Assembly (NCBI RefSeq): GCF_003253485.1 | Contig: NZ_QKTX01000016.1 | Span: 47,586-111,585, forward strand | DNA from: Algoriphagus aquaeductus | GTDB taxonomy: Bacteria > Bacteroidota > Bacteroidia > Cytophagales > Cyclobacteriaceae | Direction of reading: 5' to 3' | DNA length: 64,000 nucleotides | In this document: positions 1-7,441 of the stretch, piece after piece | How the letters are laid out: every line of letters starts with the position of its first letter | Numbering within the stretch: the stretch's first letter is position 1 | Program-made: the position numbers and the translations under genes | The notes under the pieces: generated by a model | Seen by the model: only the letters and a program-made list of their open reading frames with translations | What the model was told of the DNA's origin: nothing | The model's database searches: none

Positions 1-274
1 CATACTTGGCAAGTTTTCGACATGCTTCGATACTTTCCGCGATGGTTTCCCCACCACAAAAATGGCCAAACATGGTCTTTTTCATGATCCCTTTGACCGG
101 AAGTTTGAGTTTGAAGGCCAAATTGGCCAATCCAATACCGAGATCAGAGATCAGATTGTTGTTAAGCGTTGCGAAAATCAGGTACATTTTCCGGAGTTCC
201 GCATCAGTTTTGGAAGCAAAGGCCACTTCCAGATTCTCAAAAGAAATTTTGGGTTTGACGGGCATATCGCTCAT
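1..274 (-). CDS. Proline dehydrogenase, N-terminal part (runs off the window)
   Basis: The minus strand is open from an ATG at 274 to the window edge, giving 91 residues with no stop. The translation contains FENLEVAFASKTDAELRKMY and GHFCGGETIAES, which match my memory of the N-terminus of the monofunctional Bacteroidota proline dehydrogenase. That FAD enzyme oxidises proline to pyrroline-5-carboxylate. The catalytic barrel lies outside the window. A second in-frame ATG at 265 is possible. A TATCTTTGC box at 291-283 just upstream supports a start here. The gene diverges from the DAHP synthase gene. Confidence 0.75.
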   Translation of the reverse strand, partial: MSDMPVKPKISFENLEVAFASKTDAELRKMYLIFATLNNNLISDLGIGLANLAFKLKLPVKGIMKKTMFGHFCGGETIAESIEACRKLAKY

Positions 275-282
275 TTAAGGCT

Positions 283-291
283 GCAAAGATA
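283..291 (-). promoter_or_regulatory. -7 promoter box of the proline dehydrogenase gene
   Basis: TATCTTTGC on the minus strand matches the Bacteroidota -7 consensus TAnnTTTG. It ends 8 nt before the ATG at 274, so the predicted 5' UTR is very short. No clear -33 TTG was found at the usual distance. Confidence 0.5.
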
Positions 292-293
292 TC

Positions 294-338
294 AAAAAAA
301 CCTCAGGCACTTCCGCTTTGTTCGGGATTTGCCTGAGG
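294..338 (-). terminator. Intrinsic terminator-like hairpin between divergent genes
   Basis: On the minus strand a perfect 9-bp stem (CCTCAGGCA/TGCCTGAGG, 338-330 and 309-301) is followed directly by seven T. It sits upstream of the proline dehydrogenase -7 box and has no minus-strand gene before it. It may block antisense transcripts leaving the DAHP synthase region, or act on an unseen upstream start. On the plus strand there is no U-tract. Confidence 0.5.
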
Positions 339-394
339 GAATCAATGGAAAAAACCAGAATTTTTATCCCAAAGAAACTTTGGCCGGAGTACAC

Positions 395-403
395 TAGTTT
401 TGC
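395..403 (+). promoter_or_regulatory. -7 promoter box of the first DAHP synthase gene
   Basis: TAGTTTTGC fits the Bacteroidota TAnnTTTG box and ends 4 nt before the ATG at 408. The transcript would start at or next to that ATG (leaderless), or the true start is the second ATG at 420. This argues against the longer reading frame that opens at 318. Confidence 0.45.
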
Positions 404-407
404 AGCT

Positions 408-1493
408 ATGAACCCAAGTATGACTAACCTTTTCCCTTTCCCGGAATTAAATTCCGAAAGGCTCCCATTCCTCATTGCCGGCCCCTGCAGCGTAGAAACT
501 CCCGAGCAACTTCACGCCACCGTAGCCCAACTGGTGAATAAAGGAATCCAACTTATCCGTGGGGGTGTCTGGAAGCCAAGAACCCGGCCCAATGGATTTG
601 AAGGAGTGGGGACTTTGGCCTTGCCATGGATAAAGGAGGTCAAAAGGGAGTTTCCTGTCAGGTTTGCCGTTGAAGTAGCTTCTGCCAGTCATGTAGAAGA
701 AGCGCTTAAAGCTGGTATCGATGTACTTTGGATCGGGGCAAGATCTACCGTAAATCCGTTTACCGTTCAGGAGATCGCCGAAAGCCTGAGAGGAATAGAC
801 ATCCCTGTGTTAATAAAAAACCCGGTCAATCCCGATTTGGGCCTTTGGTTGGGAGCTTTTGAAAGACTGGAAAGTGTGGGTTTGAACAGATTGGGAGCCA
901 TTCATCGCGGATTTTCGAATTATCGGGACAAAATCCACCGCAATTCCCCCATGTGGCAAATCCCGATCGAATTCAGGACTATTCGCCCGGAAATCCCCAT
1001 GATCAACGATCCAAGCCATATTTCAGGAAGGAGGGATTTGGTTCCATCTATTGCCCAAAAAGCACTTGACCTCAACTTTGACGGCTTGATGATCGAGTCG
1101 CATGTTCGGCCTGATGCCGCTTGGACCGATGCAGCCCAGCAACTTACCCCTGAGGTACTCGGAGAACTAATCGGAAAACTCAAAACCCGAAAAATCCACT
1201 TCGAGGCTCCAGAAACCCTCCACCAACTCGAGGAAATCCGTCAACAAATCGATGAGGCGGACAGGGAAATGCTAGAAGCATTTGCCCGGAGAATGCACTT
1301 GGTAGAAAAAATCGGAGAATACAAAAAGCTGAATAATGTAGCTGCATTTCAGCGGGAACGCTGGCAGGAAGTGTTTGAATCCCGACCGGAATGGGGCAAA
1401 AAACTAGGTTTGAATCCAGAAGCGGTCGAAGAGATATTTCGAATCATCCATCAGGAGTCGATTAGGAAACAAACGGAGATATTGGATCAATGA
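408..1493 (+). CDS. Bifunctional DAHP synthase / chorismate mutase, paralogue 1
   Basis: This 361-residue protein condenses phosphoenolpyruvate and erythrose 4-phosphate to DAHP (first shikimate step) and also converts chorismate to prephenate. The N-terminal barrel shows AGPCSVET, KPRTRPNGFEGVG, WIGARSTVNPF, KNPVNPD and AIHRGFS, typical of the KDO8P-synthase-like (type I beta) DAHP synthases. The C-terminal ~90 residues are an all-helical AroQ-type chorismate mutase (LEEIRQQIDEADREMLE, HQESIRKQTE). I chose ATG 408 because the family motif begins about 20 residues later and a -7 box lies just upstream. A second, similar gene follows at 1997, but this copy has its own terminator at 1552 and no leader peptide. 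Confidence 0.93.
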   Translation: MNPSMTNLFPFPELNSERLPFLIAGPCSVETPEQLHATVAQLVNKGIQLIRGGVWKPRTRPNGFEGVGTLALPWIKEVKREFPVRFAVEVASASHVEEALKAGIDVLWIGARSTVNPFTVQEIAESLRGIDIPVLIKNPVNPDLGLWLGAFERLESVGLNRLGAIHRGFSNYRDKIHRNSPMWQIPIEFRTIRPEIPMINDPSHISGRRDLVPSIAQKALDLNFDGLMIESHVRPDAAWTDAAQQLTPEVLGELIGKLKTRKIHFEAPETLHQLEEIRQQIDEADREMLEAFARRMHLVEKIGEYKKLNNVAAFQRERWQEVFESRPEWGKKLGLNPEAVEEIFRIIHQESIRKQTEILDQ

Positions 1494-1794
1494 GAGGCTA
1501 GAGGCGAGAAACAAGATGCTAGACATAAGACACAAGTATCAAAACTCAGGTAGCTTTTCCAAAAGTCTAAACTTTGGAAAAGCTTTTAAACCAAACCTTA
1601 CCGAATATCCTTACAGTTTGAATTCAGTCGATACAAAAATTTTTAATAAGTCAATTTTCAAAATTTTATATCGATTTAATAAAATAAATCAATACATCAT
1701 TACAAAACCAGCTTCTAAAAACCAGTTAATTGAAATATTCGCAAACTTTAAGCCTTTTCAATTGAAAGTCTTCAACAATTTCTTCAAAAAATAA
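1494..1794 (+). other. AT-rich intergenic stretch between the two DAHP synthase genes
   Basis: Apart from the hairpin at 1552-1588 this stretch is very AT-rich. It begins with a short-period sequence (GAGGCTAGAGGCGAGAAACA) of a kind common beside accessory genes in these bacteria. A 92-residue frame at 1516-1794 has low-complexity composition (N, F, K rich), no recognisable motif and runs through the hairpin, so I do not call it a gene. Confidence 0.5.
1552..1588 (+). terminator. Terminator after the first DAHP synthase gene
   Basis: AGCTTTTCCAAAAGT (1552-1566) pairs with ACTTTGGAAAAGCT (1571-1584) around a CTAA loop, with one bulged A, followed by a short T run. It separates the first DAHP synthase gene from the attenuated aromatic operon. 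Confidence 0.55.
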
Positions 1795-1795
1795 T

Positions 1796-1827
1796 TTTGG
1801 ATTTAAAAAATCCCCTTTTACATTTAC
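1796..1827 (+). promoter_or_regulatory. Promoter of the attenuated aromatic operon
   Basis: TTTG at 1796-1799 and TACATTTAC at 1819-1827 are separated by 19 nt, matching the Bacteroidota -33/-7 arrangement (TTTG, TAnnTTTG). The -7 box ends 3 nt before the leader-peptide ATG at 1831, so the leader would be translated from the very 5' end of the transcript. Confidence 0.5.
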
Positions 1828-1830
1828 GGC

Positions 1831-1926
1831 ATGTTAATCACAGCAGCGATCTATTTTACTTTCTTTTACTTTTACTTTCGACAGAAAAATCGAATCGGAG
1901 CTGTGTATTGTCTAGCCAAAAACTAA
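1831..1926 (+). CDS. Phe/Tyr-rich leader peptide of the aromatic operon attenuator
   Basis: A 31-codon frame starts at ATG 1831 and stops at TAA 1924. Residues 8-16 read YFTFFYFYF: eight of nine codons (1852-1878) specify Phe or Tyr, the end products of the genes downstream. A ninth Phe/Tyr residue (Tyr26) follows. This composition, the size, the position just before an intrinsic terminator, and mutually exclusive RNA pairings (see the attenuator entry) are the hallmarks of a transcription-attenuation leader like those of Proteobacterial phe and trp operons. The peptide itself is not expected to have a function once made. Confidence 0.85.
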   Translation: MLITAAIYFTFFYFYFRQKNRIGAVYCLAKN

Positions 1927-1975
1927 AAGAAAATAAAAACACAAAAAGCCCGGTTCGAAAGAGTCGGGCTTTTTT
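1841..1975 (+). promoter_or_regulatory. Phe/Tyr transcription attenuator (alternative RNA folds)
   Basis: Four segments can be read. Segment 1 (1841-1850) pairs with segment 2 (1894-1903) as two 4-bp blocks around a 2x2 internal loop. Segment 2 (1890-1898) can instead pair with segment 3 (1950-1958) as 9 bp with one G.U. Segments 3 and 4 form the terminator (1943-1975). The Phe/Tyr codons (1852-1878) lie between segments 1 and 2. A ribosome stalled there would cover segment 1 and free segment 2 to break the terminator. A ribosome that reaches the stop at 1924 would allow termination. The pairings are seen directly; the mechanism is inferred from classical attenuators. Confidence 0.8.
1943..1975 (+). 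terminator. Attenuator terminator hairpin before the second DAHP synthase gene
   Basis: AAAAAGCCCGGTTC (1943-1956) pairs with GAGTCGGGCTTTTT (1961-1974) around a GAAA tetraloop, with two G.U pairs, and runs into a T-tract. It lies only 22 nt before the ATG at 1997, so it can hardly serve any purpose other than conditional read-through into the operon. Confidence 0.88.
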
Positions 1976-1996
1976 CATTTAAAACGCTCAAGCCGT

Positions 1997-3094
1997 ATGA
2001 AGCCACACAAACAAATCAAAGACTGGGGACTGGGATTGACCTCTCCACTGATCATCGCAGGACCTTGCTCTGCTGAGACCCCCGAGCAAATCGAACAGAT
2101 CTGCAAGGAAATGAAAGAAGAAAACATGGTTCCGCAGCTTTTCCGAGCCGGAATCTGGAAACCAAGAACCCGACCCGGTTCTTTCGAAGGAGTAGGTGAA
2201 GAAGGCCTCAAGTGGATGGAAATTGTACGTCACCACTTGAATATCCCCATCACGACAGAGGTAGGAAATGCCGCTCACGTGGAGATGGCACTCAAACACA
2301 AGGTCGATGTACTGTGGATCGGTGCCCGAACCACCGTGAATCCATTCGCCGTACAGGAAATCGCTGAAGCTTTACGTGGTGTGGACGTTCCAGTGATGGT
2401 CAAAAATCCCATGAACCCGGATTTGGAACTTTGGATGGGGGCTTTGGAAAGAATGTACGCAGTAGGTATCGATAAGCTCGCTGCGATTCACCGCGGATTC
2501 TCTGACGCGTACGACAAACGCTACAGAAACAAGCCCAACTGGTCCATGCCGATTCACCTCAAGCGGGAGTGGACAGGAATGGAAGTGATCAACGACCCTT
2601 CCCACATCGTAGGCCGCAGAGATGGACTGCTTGAAGTAGCTCAGAGCGCGATGAACTTCGGTTTGGATGGCTTGATGATTGAGACTCACCATGACCCCGA
2701 CAAAGCGTGGTCTGATGCCAAGCAGCAAGTCACACCGCATCGCCTGAAAGAAATGATCGACTCCATTGACTTCAAACAGCCTTTGGAGAACATGAAGCCG
2801 GACGAAAGATTGCAGGACCTTCGCCGTGCGGTAGATCATTTGGACGATCAGTTGTTGGATATCCTTCAGGAAAGATTTGCCGTAATCGATCAGATCGGTG
2901 CCCACAAAAGAGAACACCATTTGACCGTATTTCAATCGGATCGCTGGAAAGAAGTGATGGACTCACGTACTCAAAAAGGTGTAAAAAAACACCTCAGCGA
3001 GAAGTTTATGAAAGAATTGCTCTACTGTATCCATGAAGAATCGGTAAAGCGCCAGGAAAAGCAACTCCGTGAAGCCGAACCTATTAAAAAATAA
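1997..3094 (+). CDS. Bifunctional DAHP synthase / chorismate mutase, paralogue 2
   Basis: This 365-residue enzyme has the same architecture as the gene at 408: a type I beta DAHP synthase barrel (AGPCSAETPEQ, KPRTRPGSFEGVG, WIGARTTVNPF, KNPMNPD, AIHRGFSDA) and a C-terminal AroQ chorismate mutase of about 90 residues (LRRAVDHLDDQLLDIL, HEESVKRQEK). It feeds carbon into the shikimate pathway and commits chorismate to prephenate, fitting the pheA and tyrA genes downstream. It is the first gene after the Phe/Tyr attenuator, so its expression should follow Phe/Tyr supply. The start is the ATG 22 nt after the terminator hairpin. Confidence 0.95.
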   Translation: MKPHKQIKDWGLGLTSPLIIAGPCSAETPEQIEQICKEMKEENMVPQLFRAGIWKPRTRPGSFEGVGEEGLKWMEIVRHHLNIPITTEVGNAAHVEMALKHKVDVLWIGARTTVNPFAVQEIAEALRGVDVPVMVKNPMNPDLELWMGALERMYAVGIDKLAAIHRGFSDAYDKRYRNKPNWSMPIHLKREWTGMEVINDPSHIVGRRDGLLEVAQSAMNFGLDGLMIETHHDPDKAWSDAKQQVTPHRLKEMIDSIDFKQPLENMKPDERLQDLRRAVDHLDDQLLDILQERFAVIDQIGAHKREHHLTVFQSDRWKEVMDSRTQKGVKKHLSEKFMKELLYCIHEESVKRQEKQLREAEPIKK

Positions 3095-3110
3095 ATCTGC
3101 TCTCAACCTC

Positions 3111-3142
3111 AGGAAGGCCGTCCCTTTTGGGACCGCTTTCCT
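3111..3142 (+). other. Hairpin between the second DAHP synthase gene and aroB
   Basis: AGGAAGGCCGTCCC and GGGACCGCTTTCCT flank a TTTT loop, forming a GTCCC/GGGAC stem extended by AGGAA/TTCCT around an internal mismatch. There is no T-tract, so it is more likely an mRNA processing or stability structure than a terminator. Confidence 0.4.
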
Positions 3143-3173
3143 AACTTAGTCCTCTCACCAAATCGGTTAACCC

Positions 3174-4223
3174 GTGGAATCCGTCATTTTCTCAGCTGAT
3201 ATCAAGAAATCTCTTTCGGAGATTTTATCCAAAATCTCCTATTCCAGGCTGATCGTATTGACAGACTTAAATACCCAAAGACATTGTCTACCGATCATTC
3301 AGGAAATTCTACCTGAAAACGCTGTTTTCATCTCTGTTTCAGCCGGAGAAATCCACAAAAACCTAGATACCTGCTCCCTGATTTGGAGCCGAATGACGGA
3401 GGAAGCTTTGGACAGAAAAGCCCTGATGATCAATCTTGGCGGTGGAGTTATCGGAGATATGGGAGGCTTTTGTGCCAGCATTTACAAAAGAGGCATCCGA
3501 TTCATCAATTGCCCCACCACCCTACTATCACAAGTAGATGCAAGTGTTGGCGGAAAATTGGGAATCGATTTCAACGGGCTGAAAAACCACCTCGGGGTAT
3601 TCAATGAACCCGAAACGGTCATTATCGCACCGGAATTTCTTAAGACATTGCCTCATGCCGAACTCCGATCCGGCTATGCAGAAATCATCAAACATGGTCT
3701 TATCCGGGATAAAGCCTATTTCCAAAAACTTCAAGCTCAAAATTGGGAAAGCCAAGATTGGGAAAGTCTGATCCGCCATTCGGTAGGGATCAAAAAAGCA
3801 GTGGTAGAAGCAGATCCAAAAGAAAACGGACTTCGGAAAATCCTCAACTTCGGCCATACCATCGGACACGCTTTCGAGTCCTATTTTCTGGACACCCAGA
3901 ATCACCTGCTTCACGGGGAAGCCATCGCTTTGGGAATGATCGCTGAGGGATTTCTTTCTTTCGAAAAAGTCGGTTTCAGCTTTGAAGAATTCAGAGAAAT
4001 GAGCCGTTTTCTTCTTCAGGTATATGGGAAAGTTGATTTTCCCCTACACGAACTCGATCCCATTCTCGATCTCTGCACCCAAGACAAGAAAAACGAAGGC
4101 TCCGTTATTCTATTTTCCCTTCTCGAATCCATTGGTAACTGTACCTACAACATTCCAGTGACTCGGGAAGAAATCAAACACGCCATTCAGTATTACCACC
4201 AAATCCAAGCGGCTCAGGCCTAG
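3174..4223 (+). CDS. aroB: 3-dehydroquinate synthase
   Basis: AroB (349 residues) turns DAHP into 3-dehydroquinate using NAD and a divalent metal. Visible motifs are the NAD-binding GGGVIGDMGGF and the metal-site segments SGYAEIIKHGLI (Glu), NFGHTIGHAFE (His) and LLHGEAIALGM (His). The length is usual for the family. The start is a GTG at 3174, since no ATG fits the N-terminus. It lies 79 nt after the DAHP synthase gene, and aroA begins 12 nt after its stop. It belongs to the attenuated operon. Confidence 0.95.
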   Translation: MESVIFSADIKKSLSEILSKISYSRLIVLTDLNTQRHCLPIIQEILPENAVFISVSAGEIHKNLDTCSLIWSRMTEEALDRKALMINLGGGVIGDMGGFCASIYKRGIRFINCPTTLLSQVDASVGGKLGIDFNGLKNHLGVFNEPETVIIAPEFLKTLPHAELRSGYAEIIKHGLIRDKAYFQKLQAQNWESQDWESLIRHSVGIKKAVVEADPKENGLRKILNFGHTIGHAFESYFLDTQNHLLHGEAIALGMIAEGFLSFEKVGFSFEEFREMSRFLLQVYGKVDFPLHELDPILDLCTQDKKNEGSVILFSLLESIGNCTYNIPVTREEIKHAIQYYHQIQAAQA

Positions 4224-4235
4224 ACTATTTCCACC

Positions 4236-5468
4236 ATGCAACTCCTTCGCCTTGCTCAAAAAAGCGAATTCGATACCATACGAATACCTCTTCCCTCTTC
4301 CAAAAGCGAGTCCAATCGGGCCTTGGTCATCGATGCCCTGACTTTAGGAAAAAACGAAATCACCAATCTTGCCGAAGCACGTGACACGCAGACCATGATT
4401 CGTTTGTTGGAAAAAAGTCCGCCGGTTTTTGACGTGCTCGATGCAGGTACGACTATGCGTTTTTTGACCGCCTACACGACGGTGACCAATCAAAAAAAGG
4501 TCATGACCGGCACAGCCCGGATGTGTGAACGTCCCATCGGCATCTTGGTGGATGCACTTCGGGCCATCGGAGCGGAAATCCATTACCTCAACAAAGAAGG
4601 TTACCCTCCTCTTGCAATTCACGGACTTCCCAAGCAGACCACCGACAAGGTGAAAATCCGCGGGGATGTATCCAGTCAATACATCTCAGCCATGCTGATG
4701 ATCGCACCGATTTTGCCTTTGGGTCTGGAAATCGAGCTCGAAGGAAAAGTCGGGAGCCGAACCTACATCGAGATGACTTTGGAATTGATGGCGCAATTTG
4801 GTATTGCCTACACTTGGGAAGGAAACAAAATCCAGGTCCCTCATCAATCCTATACCCCTACCCGATTCGCGGTGGAAAGCGACTGGTCCGGAGCAAGCTA
4901 CTGGTTCAGCCTCTTGGCCTGTGCGGATTCGGGAGAGCTATTTTTAGAAGGATTAAAAGAAAACAGCCTACAAGGCGACTCGGCCATTGTAGAAATCATG
5001 GACCACTTGGGCGTAAAATCCACCTTCCAAAACGGTGGTGTGCTTCTCCAAAAACAAGCCGTAAAAGGCTTGAAAAACTGGGATTTCACCCATTGCCCTG
5101 ACCTCGCCCAAACTGTTGCAGTGACTTGTGCCATCTTGGGACAAAATGCAATATTCACCGGATTGGAAAGCTTGAGAATCAAGGAAACCGACCGGATCTA
5201 CGCCTTGCAGCAGGAATTGGTCAAGTTTAACGCCGAACTGAAGGAAATCAAACCGGAAGTTTTCCAGGTCATTCCTTCGGTTACCATGCCTTGCCAGGTA
5301 CAAATCCACACCTACGACGACCACCGCATGGCCATGGCCTTTATGCCGCTTTTGACCAAAACAGAAGTGGTCATCGAGGAGCCGGACGTGGTAAACAAAT
5401 CCTATCCAAGCTTTTGGAAGCATGTGGCGCTGACAGGGGTCCAAGCACATAATCCAAGCGAGGTATGA
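4236..5468 (+). CDS. aroA: 3-phosphoshikimate 1-carboxyvinyltransferase (EPSP synthase)
   Basis: This 410-residue enzyme joins phosphoenolpyruvate to shikimate 3-phosphate. Recognisable motifs are SSKSESNRALV, DAGTTMRFLTAY, MCERPIGILVDALRAIGAE, SSQYISAMLMIAP, LRIKETDRIYALQQEL and YDDHRMAMAF near the C-terminus. Several family positions vary (for example a DAG where many enzymes have GNAG), as in other Bacteroidota copies I recall. The stop overlaps the start of pheA by 4 bp (ATGA), which suggests translational coupling. Confidence 0.95.
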   Translation: MQLLRLAQKSEFDTIRIPLPSSKSESNRALVIDALTLGKNEITNLAEARDTQTMIRLLEKSPPVFDVLDAGTTMRFLTAYTTVTNQKKVMTGTARMCERPIGILVDALRAIGAEIHYLNKEGYPPLAIHGLPKQTTDKVKIRGDVSSQYISAMLMIAPILPLGLEIELEGKVGSRTYIEMTLELMAQFGIAYTWEGNKIQVPHQSYTPTRFAVESDWSGASYWFSLLACADSGELFLEGLKENSLQGDSAIVEIMDHLGVKSTFQNGGVLLQKQAVKGLKNWDFTHCPDLAQTVAVTCAILGQNAIFTGLESLRIKETDRIYALQQELVKFNAELKEIKPEVFQVIPSVTMPCQVQIHTYDDHRMAMAFMPLLTKTEVVIEEPDVVNKSYPSFWKHVALTGVQAHNPSEV

Positions 5469-6289
5469 GCCTGAAAATCGCCATACAGGGAGTTCCGGGC
5501 TCTTTCCATCATCAGGTGGCTTTGAAAACCTTTGGGCTGGATTCTGAGATTTTAGCATTCAATACCTTCGAACCCGTAGCCAAATCAGTCGCTCAGGGTC
5601 AGGCTGATTTTGGCGTAATGGCCATCGAAAACTCCATTGCAGGCGCGATTTTACCCAATTACGACCTGATCGACCGGTATGAACTCTTTATCCGAGACGA
5701 ATATTACCTGCCCATAGCCCATCAACTGATGGCTTTGCCTGGACAGACTATAGGGGAAATCCGAGAAGTTCGATCTCATCCCATGGCTCTGCTTCAGTGC
5801 AAGGCTTTTTTGGCAAAATATCCCCATATTCAGCAAAATGATGATGTAGACACAGCATCAGTGGCCAAACGGATATCGGAGGAAAAACTCACCGGACTTG
5901 CCGCCATCGCCAGCGAAATCGCAGCGGAAATTTATGGCTTGGAGATTTTGGCTCGAGACATTCAGACGGTGAAAGACAACTTCACCCGATTTATCATTTT
6001 ACAGAAGGAAAAGGTCCAAACCCAGATTCTTCCAAATAAAGCATCCTTCAAAATCACGATCCGAAATGAAGCCGGGGGTTTGGCCAAATTGCTCACCATG
6101 CTGGCGGATAAAGGCCTGAACCTAAGCAAAATCCAGTCGATCCCGGTCATGGAAAAACCTTGGGAATATGCCTTTTTTATCGATGCAGAATTTGGAGATT
6201 ACAATCAGTTTAGAGAAGCCATGAACTTGGTGGTCAAAGATTTTGGCGACTTAAAAATATTCGGAGAATACAGCAGCAGAAAAGGATGA
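5465..6289 (+). CDS. pheA: Prephenate dehydratase with ACT domain
   Basis: This 274-residue protein converts prephenate to phenylpyruvate for phenylalanine synthesis. The catalytic part spans residues 1 to ~180, with IAIQGVPGSFHHQVA, MAIENSIAG, RSHPMALLQC and the conserved TRF in DNFTRFIIL. An ACT regulatory domain follows (RNEAGGLAKLLTMLADKGLN), the usual site of Phe feedback inhibition. It has no chorismate mutase domain, which fits the mutase being fused to DAHP synthase here. It overlaps aroA and the aminotransferase by 4 bp each. Confidence 0.94.
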   Translation: MSLKIAIQGVPGSFHHQVALKTFGLDSEILAFNTFEPVAKSVAQGQADFGVMAIENSIAGAILPNYDLIDRYELFIRDEYYLPIAHQLMALPGQTIGEIREVRSHPMALLQCKAFLAKYPHIQQNDDVDTASVAKRISEEKLTGLAAIASEIAAEIYGLEILARDIQTVKDNFTRFIILQKEKVQTQILPNKASFKITIRNEAGGLAKLLTMLADKGLNLSKIQSIPVMEKPWEYAFFIDAEFGDYNQFREAMNLVVKDFGDLKIFGEYSSRKG

Positions 6290-7434
6290 AGGGATTTGCA
6301 AACAGAATTAACAGCGTCGAAGAGTATTACTTCTCGGCCAAACTCCGGGAAGTCAACCAACTCATTGCCGAAGGTAAACCCGTGATCAATTTGGGGATCG
6401 GTTCGCCCGACCTCGCTCCCGATCGCAGCGTGATCGAAGCACTCAAAAACACGGCTGAAAACGGTCAGGCGCATGGCTACCAAAGCTATCAGGGCATTCC
6501 TGAATTGCGGATTGCGATGGCCTCATTTTACCACCGTGAGTTTGGCGTCGAGCTTGTTCCCAACAAGGAAATCCTTCCATTAATGGGCTCCAAAGAAGGG
6601 ATTCTGCACATCAGCATGGCTTTTCTCAATCCCGGCGACCAAGTCCTCATTCCCAACCCTGGCTATCCGACCTATACCTCGGTGACTCGATTGCTGGAAG
6701 CCGAACCGATTTTCTATTCCTTGGATCTGGAGAAAAAAGGAAGACCCAATCTGGAAGAGCTGGGGCAAAAAGATCTCTCCAAGGTCAAGTTGATGTGGAT
6801 CAATTATCCGCATATGCCAACGGGAGCTGCAGGTTCAATGGAAATCCTGACCGAATTGGTTGCTTTTGCCCAAAAGCATGACATCATCCTCGTCAATGAC
6901 AATCCCTACAGCCACATCCTGAATCCGCAACCCTTGAGCGTGTTGAGCATTCCGGGTGGAAAAGAGGTCGCTTTGGAGCTGAACTCACTCAGCAAAACCT
7001 TCAATATGCCGGGTTGGCGAGTGGGCATGCTCTGCGGTCGGGAAGACTATGTAGCCGCCGTGCTCAAGGTCAAGTCCAACATGGATTCAGGCATGTTTCT
7101 CGGACTTCAAAAAGGCGCCATAGCAGCCCTTTCTTTAGGTAAAAACTGGTTTGCTGACCAAAACGAAATCTACACCAACCGTCGAAAGCTCATCTGGAAA
7201 CTTGCCGATCACCTCGGCCTCAGCTACGATACCAAAGGCACCGGTCTTTTTGTCTGGTGTAAAGTCGAAGGGGAAAAATCCCCTGAGGAACTTGTCGATT
7301 GGCTGCTTTACGAAAAAAACATCTTCATCACTCCGGGTAAAATCTTCGGCACTGCAGGAAATGACTACGTGCGTTTCTCTCTCTGCATGCCCGAATTCAA
7401 AATCCTGGAGGCTATCAACCGTATCAAACCTTAA
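6286..7434 (+). CDS. PLP aminotransferase class I, probable aromatic aminotransferase
   Basis: This 382-residue fold-type I aminotransferase has INLGIGSPDL, PNPGYPTYTS, NDNPYSHIL (PLP-ring Asp) and SLSKTFNMPGWRVGML with the Schiff-base lysine, and an Arg near the C-terminus (VRFSLCMP) for the substrate carboxylate. Its position between pheA and tyrA, in a 4-bp overlap, suggests it transaminates phenylpyruvate and 4-hydroxyphenylpyruvate, or prephenate. Sequence alone does not exclude aspartate or diaminopimelate use. Confidence 0.85.
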   Translation: MKGFANRINSVEEYYFSAKLREVNQLIAEGKPVINLGIGSPDLAPDRSVIEALKNTAENGQAHGYQSYQGIPELRIAMASFYHREFGVELVPNKEILPLMGSKEGILHISMAFLNPGDQVLIPNPGYPTYTSVTRLLEAEPIFYSLDLEKKGRPNLEELGQKDLSKVKLMWINYPHMPTGAAGSMEILTELVAFAQKHDIILVNDNPYSHILNPQPLSVLSIPGGKEVALELNSLSKTFNMPGWRVGMLCGREDYVAAVLKVKSNMDSGMFLGLQKGAIAALSLGKNWFADQNEIYTNRRKLIWKLADHLGLSYDTKGTGLFVWCKVEGEKSPEELVDWLLYEKNIFITPGKIFGTAGNDYVRFSLCMPEFKILEAINRIKP

Positions 7435-7441
7435 CCTTGCT

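Noticed and set aside
1516..1794. 92-residue open frame on the plus strand
   Set aside because: AT-rich, low-complexity N/F/K composition, crosses the terminator hairpin at 1552, no recognisable motif.
4968..5558. 196-residue antisense frame over aroA and the start of pheA
   Set aside because: It lies opposite well-conserved coding sequence and has no motif or start signal; typical shadow of a real gene.
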